Shown here piece after piece: positions 60,763-64,000 of a DNA stretch of 64,000 bases. The stretch comes from Actinomadura physcomitrii. GTDB lineage: Bacteria; Actinomycetota; Actinomycetes; Streptosporangiales; Streptosporangiaceae. Below the pieces are notes generated by a model. The model was given only the letters and a program-made list of their open reading frames with translations. It searched no databases and was not told the origin of the DNA. The first letter of the stretch is position 1. Each line of letters starts with the position of its first letter. A program made the translations under genes and the position numbers. Where the stretch lies: positions 161,391 to 225,390 of the forward strand of contig NZ_WBMS02000012.1 of assembly GCF_008923205.2 (NCBI RefSeq), in the 5' to 3' direction.

Positions 60763-60805
60763 GAGCCGCCTGTCGGAATCGAACCGACGACCTATTCATT
60801 ACGAG
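60763..60805. repeat. attR, 43-bp repeat within tRNA-Thr
   Basis: Identical to 45196-45238. It covers the tRNA from the anticodon loop to its 3' end plus one base, so integration restores a complete tRNA gene. Confidence 0.95.
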
Positions 60806-60836
60806 TGAATCGCTCTGCCGACTGAGCTAAGGCGGC
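60764..60836 (-). tRNA. tRNA-Thr (anticodon CGU)
   Basis: The 73-base gene folds fully: acceptor GCCGCCT/AGGCGGC, D stem GCTC/GAGC, anticodon stem ATTCA/TGAAT with loop CTCGTAA (anticodon CGT, reading ACG), variable loop AGGTC, T stem GTCGG/CCGAC with TTCGATT, and discriminator T. No CCA is encoded. Its 3' half was supplied by the integrated element. Confidence 0.97.
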
Positions 60837-60918
60837 GCGCCGTGCTCGAACACGGCTGCGTGCAGTCTACCGGGTCCGCAGGGGTGGATGCGCACTGGTT
60901 ATCGGCGGCACGGCTCGG

Positions 60919-62442
60919 TCAGTGGCAGAGCGTCCCGTTCTTGGGCGGCTCCGTGGTGAGCAGGTAGGTGTCGGTGGCCTTGGTGATGCAGGCGTTGCCC
61001 TGCAGGTAGGCGGTGTGGCCGTCGCCGTCCAGGGAGAGGAGGACGCCCGAGTCGAGCTGCTTGGCGAGGCTCTGCGCCCACTTGTACGGGGTGGCGGGGT
61101 CGCGGAGCGTGCCGATGACGACAATAGGTTTTGCGCCCTTGGCGTGCACGGCCTGCGGCTGCTGCTTCGGCTGGACGGACCAGTAGATGCACGGGAGCCC
61201 GCCCCAGACGACGAACGGGCCGAAGTGCGGGGCGGCCTTCTTGGCCTGGTCGGCCGCCTTGCCGTAGTCGGCGAGGGTCGGCGGGTTGGGCTTGTCGACG
61301 CAGTTGACGGCCATGTTGGCGTCCGTCTGGTTGCTGTAGGTGCCGTTGGGCTTGCGCTCCACCATCTGGTCGGCGAGCGCCAGGAGGAGCGTCCCGTCCC
61401 CCTTCTGTATGGCCTGGGTGAGGGCCTGGCGCAAGAGGGGCCAGTAGTCCTTGAGGTACAGCGCGGTGGCGATGCCCATGACGGCCAGGGACTCGGTGAC
61501 CTTCCGCGAGTCGCGCGTGTTGGCCAGCGGCGTCTTGTCGGTCTTGGCCATGAAGGCGGCGAGGTTCTTCTCGGCCTCGTCCGCGGACGTCCCCAGGGGG
61601 CAGCCGGCCGACTTCACGCAGTCCTCGGCGAACGCGCGGAAGGCCGTCTCGAACCCCTTGGACTGCTCGACCAGGGTGCCGATCGCGGACTCCTTTGGGT
61701 CCACGGCGCCGTCCAGCACGAGGGCACGGACGTTCTTCGGGAACTCCTCCGCGTAGACGGCGCCGAGGTAGGTGCCGTAGGACGCGCCGTAGTAGGTGAA
61801 CTTGGGGTCGCCCACGGCGGCACGGAGGATGTCCATGTCGTGGGCGGCGTCCTTCGTGCCCACATAGGGAAGTTCGGAGGACGCCTTGGCCTTGCAGTTG
61901 TTCGCGAACTGCTTGCTCAGCGCCGCGAAGGAGTCGACCTCCTGCTTGTCGTCCGGAGAGGAGTCGGCGGCGAAGAACGTGTCGAGTTCCGGCCCCGAGT
62001 TGCACCGGACGGGGTCGCTGGTGCCGACGCCGCGCGGGTCGAAGCCGACGATGTCGAAGCGTTTGCGCAGGTCGGCACCAAAGCTCGAGGCGGCCTGCCG
62101 GACGAAGTCGACCCCGGAACCGCCCGGGCCGCCCGGGTTGGTGAACAGCGACCCGATCCGGGCGGACTTGTCCTGCGCGGGAAGCCGGATCACGGAGATC
62201 CCGACCTTCTCCCCGGACGGCTTGGCGTAGTCGAGCGGGACCTGGGCGGTGGCGCACTGGAACCCGCCGCCGCAGCTCTTCCAGGACAGCTTCTGGCCGT
62301 AGAACGCGCCGAGCCCGGACGGGGCGGTGCCCGACGATGTCGCGGCCGTCGCCTCGTTGCCTCCGCCGCCTCCGCCGCTGCAGCCGGTCGCCGCCGCCAG
62401 CGTCGCCGCCATGGCCACGCCGATGATTCTCGCTGCCCGCAC
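60919..62442 (-). CDS. Secreted alpha/beta hydrolase, TAP-type aminopeptidase family
   Basis: The 507-residue product has a lipoprotein-like signal (IIGVAMAATLAAATGC, then a Gly/Ser-rich linker). The catalytic domain shows TNPGGPGGSGVDFV (oxyanion region), VGFDPRGVGTSDPV and the nucleophile elbow YYGASYGTYLG. It ends in a TAP-like C-terminal domain (IVVIGTLRDPATPYKWAQSLA with Asp, and DGDGHTAYL with His). Relatives are tripeptidyl aminopeptidases or lipase-like proteases. The start may be GTG 62442 or a GTG nine codons earlier; neither has a strong ribosome site. Confidence 0.87.
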   Translation of the reverse strand: MRAARIIGVAMAATLAAATGCSGGGGGGNEATAATSSGTAPSGLGAFYGQKLSWKSCGGGFQCATAQVPLDYAKPSGEKVGISVIRLPAQDKSARIGSLFTNPGGPGGSGVDFVRQAASSFGADLRKRFDIVGFDPRGVGTSDPVRCNSGPELDTFFAADSSPDDKQEVDSFAALSKQFANNCKAKASSELPYVGTKDAAHDMDILRAAVGDPKFTYYGASYGTYLGAVYAEEFPKNVRALVLDGAVDPKESAIGTLVEQSKGFETAFRAFAEDCVKSAGCPLGTSADEAEKNLAAFMAKTDKTPLANTRDSRKVTESLAVMGIATALYLKDYWPLLRQALTQAIQKGDGTLLLALADQMVERKPNGTYSNQTDANMAVNCVDKPNPPTLADYGKAADQAKKAAPHFGPFVVWGGLPCIYWSVQPKQQPQAVHAKGAKPIVVIGTLRDPATPYKWAQSLAKQLDSGVLLSLDGDGHTAYLQGNACITKATDTYLLTTEPPKNGTLCH

Positions 62443-62486
62443 CTGGACCCCGTCTCGTCGTAGCGGCACGTACTCCGGCGCCTACG

Positions 62487-63380
62487 CTACGTCGGCGCAC
62501 TGGTCGAGGGCCACTTCCCTCGGTGATCGTGTTCGATCCCGTCGAGCAGCCATCTGAGCCCCGTGTCGAAATCCTCCTGGTCGTAGAGCCTCGCATCGAG
62601 GACCGACCTGAGGTGCGGGAACTCCCCGCTCTCCAGCAGCCTGCGGATGTAGGCCTGCTCCAGCACGCTCTCCCGCGCCTCGCCGAGCATCGTCGTCCCC
62701 ATCTCGCGGAGCCGCTGTTCGCGCAGGACGAAACCGAGCATGTAGTGGTCGACGGTCGTGACGATCGCGAGCATCTCCTCGGGATCGTCGGTGAGCCTGG
62801 CCGCGGCGGCCATCGACTGCTCCGTGTGCCGCAGCCCGTTCGGCCCGATGCGCGGCGACCGGCCGGCCAGCTCGAACATCCACGGATGCCGGAGGCCGGC
62901 GGCGCGCTCCTTGCGGGTGATCTCGATCATCGCCTCGCGCCAGTCGTCCGGCAGGCCGTCCTCGACCAGGACCTCCGCGGCGACCACGTCGTACATCAGG
63001 TCGAGGAGGTCCTCCTTCGCCTCGATGTGCGTGTAGAGGCTCATGGCGCGCACGCCTAGCTCGCTCGCGACCCGGCGGATGGAGACCGCCTCCAGCCCCT
63101 CGGCGTCGGCGATCTCGATCGCCTTGTCGACGATGGCCTCGCGCGACAGCTTGGGACGGCGGCCACCGCGCGGACGCGCCCAGATGTCGTTCGGCCGGGC
63201 CCGTTCGCGGCGCTCGGCCCGTTCGTCCCGCCCGCCTCGTCCGGGACGCTCGGCGGGTTCGGCCCGCTCCGTGCGTTCCTCGCGTTCGGGTCGTTCGCCG
63301 CGCTCGGCCTGCTCAGGCGCGTGCGCGCCCGGCTCCGGTCGTCCGTGATCACGCTCGGGCGGCTCGCTGCTCTCTGCCAC
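62487..63380 (-). CDS. TetR-family regulator with charged N-terminal extension
   Basis: The 297-residue product has about 80 residues rich in Arg, Glu, Pro and Ala before a normal TetR HTH (LSREAIVDKAIEIADAEGLEAVSIRRVASELGVRAMSLYTHI, abbreviated). A TetR_C_1-like ligand domain with DHYMLGFVLREQ follows. The extension is unusual. GTG 63380 lies seven bases after TAGGAT on the minus strand, so a leaderless start there fits; a start nearer the HTH is possible. It is divergent from an MFS pump that it probably represses. Confidence 0.85.
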   Translation of the reverse strand: MAESSEPPERDHGRPEPGAHAPEQAERGERPEREERTERAEPAERPGRGGRDERAERRERARPNDIWARPRGGRRPKLSREAIVDKAIEIADAEGLEAVSIRRVASELGVRAMSLYTHIEAKEDLLDLMYDVVAAEVLVEDGLPDDWREAMIEITRKERAAGLRHPWMFELAGRSPRIGPNGLRHTEQSMAAAARLTDDPEEMLAIVTTVDHYMLGFVLREQRLREMGTTMLGEARESVLEQAYIRRLLESGEFPHLRSVLDARLYDQEDFDTGLRWLLDGIEHDHRGKWPSTSAPT

Positions 63381-63399
63381 GTCAGCGATCCTAACCGAG

Positions 63400-63463
63400 A
63401 CGGCGTATCGATACGGTGTACAGATGAAGCGAGACGGTGTACGGTGTGACCGATACGGCGTAC
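63400..63463. promoter_or_regulatory. Phased ACGGYGTAY repeats between tetR and MFS pump
   Basis: ACGGCGTAT/ACGGTGTAC/ACGGCGTAC occurs at 63400, 63413, 63434 and 63455. The last three are exactly 21 bp apart. The first two overlap the palindrome CGTATCGATACG (63404-63415), which covers the expected -35 of tetR. This looks like a multi-site TetR operator. Confidence 0.6.
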
Positions 63464-63482
63464 GGAAACGGAGGGACGGATC

Positions 63483-64000
63483 TTGATCGCGACTCAGAAG
63501 GCGCCCCCACCCGGGGTGAAGACGGGCATCGACCCGCAGCTGCGCAACCTGGCGATCGTCGTCGTGCTCGGCGTGATCATGACGGTGCTCGACACCACGA
63601 TCGTCAACGTCGCGATCACCGCGCTCGGCAAGGACTTCGGCGCCTCGCTGTCGACCATCCAGTGGGTCGTCACCGGCTACACCCTCGCGCTGTCCATGGC
63701 GATTCCGATGACCGGCTGGTCGGTGCGGCGGTTCGGCGCCCGGACCATGTGGCTGGTCTCGCTGGGCCTGTTCATCAGCGGCTCGCTGCTGTGCGGGCTG
63801 GCCTGGTCGGTGCCGTCGCTGATCGTGTTCCGTGTCCTGCAGGGGCTGGGCGGCGGCATGCTGATGCCCGTCGGCCAGACGATGCTCGTCCGGGAGGCCG
63901 GACCACACCGGATGGGAAGGGTCATGAGCATCGTCTCCGTCCCCGCGATGCTCGCCCCGGTCCTCGGCCCTCTGCTCGGCGGCGCGATCGTCGACCACCT
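63483..64000 (+). CDS. MFS drug exporter (DHA2), N-terminal part
   Basis: Translation from TTG 63483, with GGAGGG six bases upstream, gives at least 172 residues and runs off the window. The sequence shows MTVLDTTIVNVAITALG in helix 1, STIQWVVTGYTLALSMAIP, motif A-like GWSVRRFGARTMWL, and LQGLGGGMLMPVGQTML (motif B-like), with motif C at AMLAPVLGPLLGGAIVD. This is a DHA2 multidrug pump, paired with the divergent TetR regulator. Confidence 0.9.
   Translation, partial: MIATQKAPPPGVKTGIDPQLRNLAIVVVLGVIMTVLDTTIVNVAITALGKDFGASLSTIQWVVTGYTLALSMAIPMTGWSVRRFGARTMWLVSLGLFISGSLLCGLAWSVPSLIVFRVLQGLGGGMLMPVGQTMLVREAGPHRMGRVMSIVSVPAMLAPVLGPLLGGAIVDH

Larger units (their letters stand above)
45196..60805. 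mobile_element. AICE-like integrative and conjugative element in tRNA-Thr(CGU)
   Basis: The 15.6 kb segment is bounded by 43-bp direct repeats made of the tRNA-Thr 3' part. It encodes a tyrosine integrase next to the intact tRNA, an excisionase-like HTH, one FtsK/TraB-type DNA translocase, DUF2637 and other spread-type membrane proteins, an XRE/TPR regulator, a primase-polymerase and a SF3 helicase. A single FtsK-like translocase instead of a type IV secretion system, plus a replication module, is the definition of actinomycete ICEs. All genes look intact, so the element may still be mobile. Confidence 0.9.

Overview
The window is high-GC DNA with actinomycete housekeeping synteny, chaplin-type surface proteins and GTG/TTG starts. 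It is best read as chromosome from a sporulating actinomycete of the Streptosporangiales/Thermomonosporaceae type, such as Actinomadura. That assignment is inferred from gene content; no database search was possible.

Layout. 1-6.1 kb: the tail of a membrane protein, then a minus-strand cofactor block of coaX, nadC, nadB, panD, panC and a DUF2520 protein. Both NadB and PanD consume L-aspartate. 6.1-13.9 kb: surface and signalling genes, comprising a chaplin-like secreted peptide, a FtsX-type ABC exporter, two tandem chaplins with His/Gly-rich linkers, and a NarL-type response regulator with its histidine kinase. 13.9-20.1 kb: a MidA/NDUFAF7-like methyltransferase, a cytochrome P450, two bacterial PH-domain membrane proteins and an orphan NuoD-like protein. 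20.2-32.8 kb: a housekeeping block (DUF3180, folK, folB, NTF2-like, folP, folE, ftsH, hpt, tilS, a DUF2342 metalloprotease, dacB, divergent ppa) with an order close to that of mycobacteria and streptomycetes, followed by a NlpC/P60 hydrolase. 32.9-45.1 kb: accessory chromosome with a one-protein sigma/anti-sigma membrane fusion, a MerR regulator with a VIT/VWA partner, alpha/beta-hydrolase remnants, a MarR/MFS pair, a second two-component system, a GT87 glycosyltransferase and a RibD/DHFR-like reductase.

45.2-60.8 kb is a 15.6 kb actinomycete integrative and conjugative element (AICE-like). It is bounded by a 43-bp direct repeat that is the 3' part of tRNA-Thr(CGU); the intact tRNA lies at the right end. 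The left half carries transfer and spread genes on the plus strand (DUF6907, DUF1707 and DUF2637 proteins and an FtsK/TraB-type translocase), then an XRE/TPR regulator. The middle carries a minus-strand replication operon: excisionase-like HTH, SF3 helicase, ParB-like protein, second HTH, HNH nuclease and a small primase-polymerase. The right end carries a leaderless regulator overlapping a tyrosine integrase. Duplicated AACTGCAAC-type motifs sit just inside both ends and look like integrase arm sites.

60.9-64 kb returns to chromosome: a TAP-type secreted peptidase/hydrolase, then a TetR regulator divergent from an MFS pump that runs off the window. Direct repeats phased at 21 bp lie between them.
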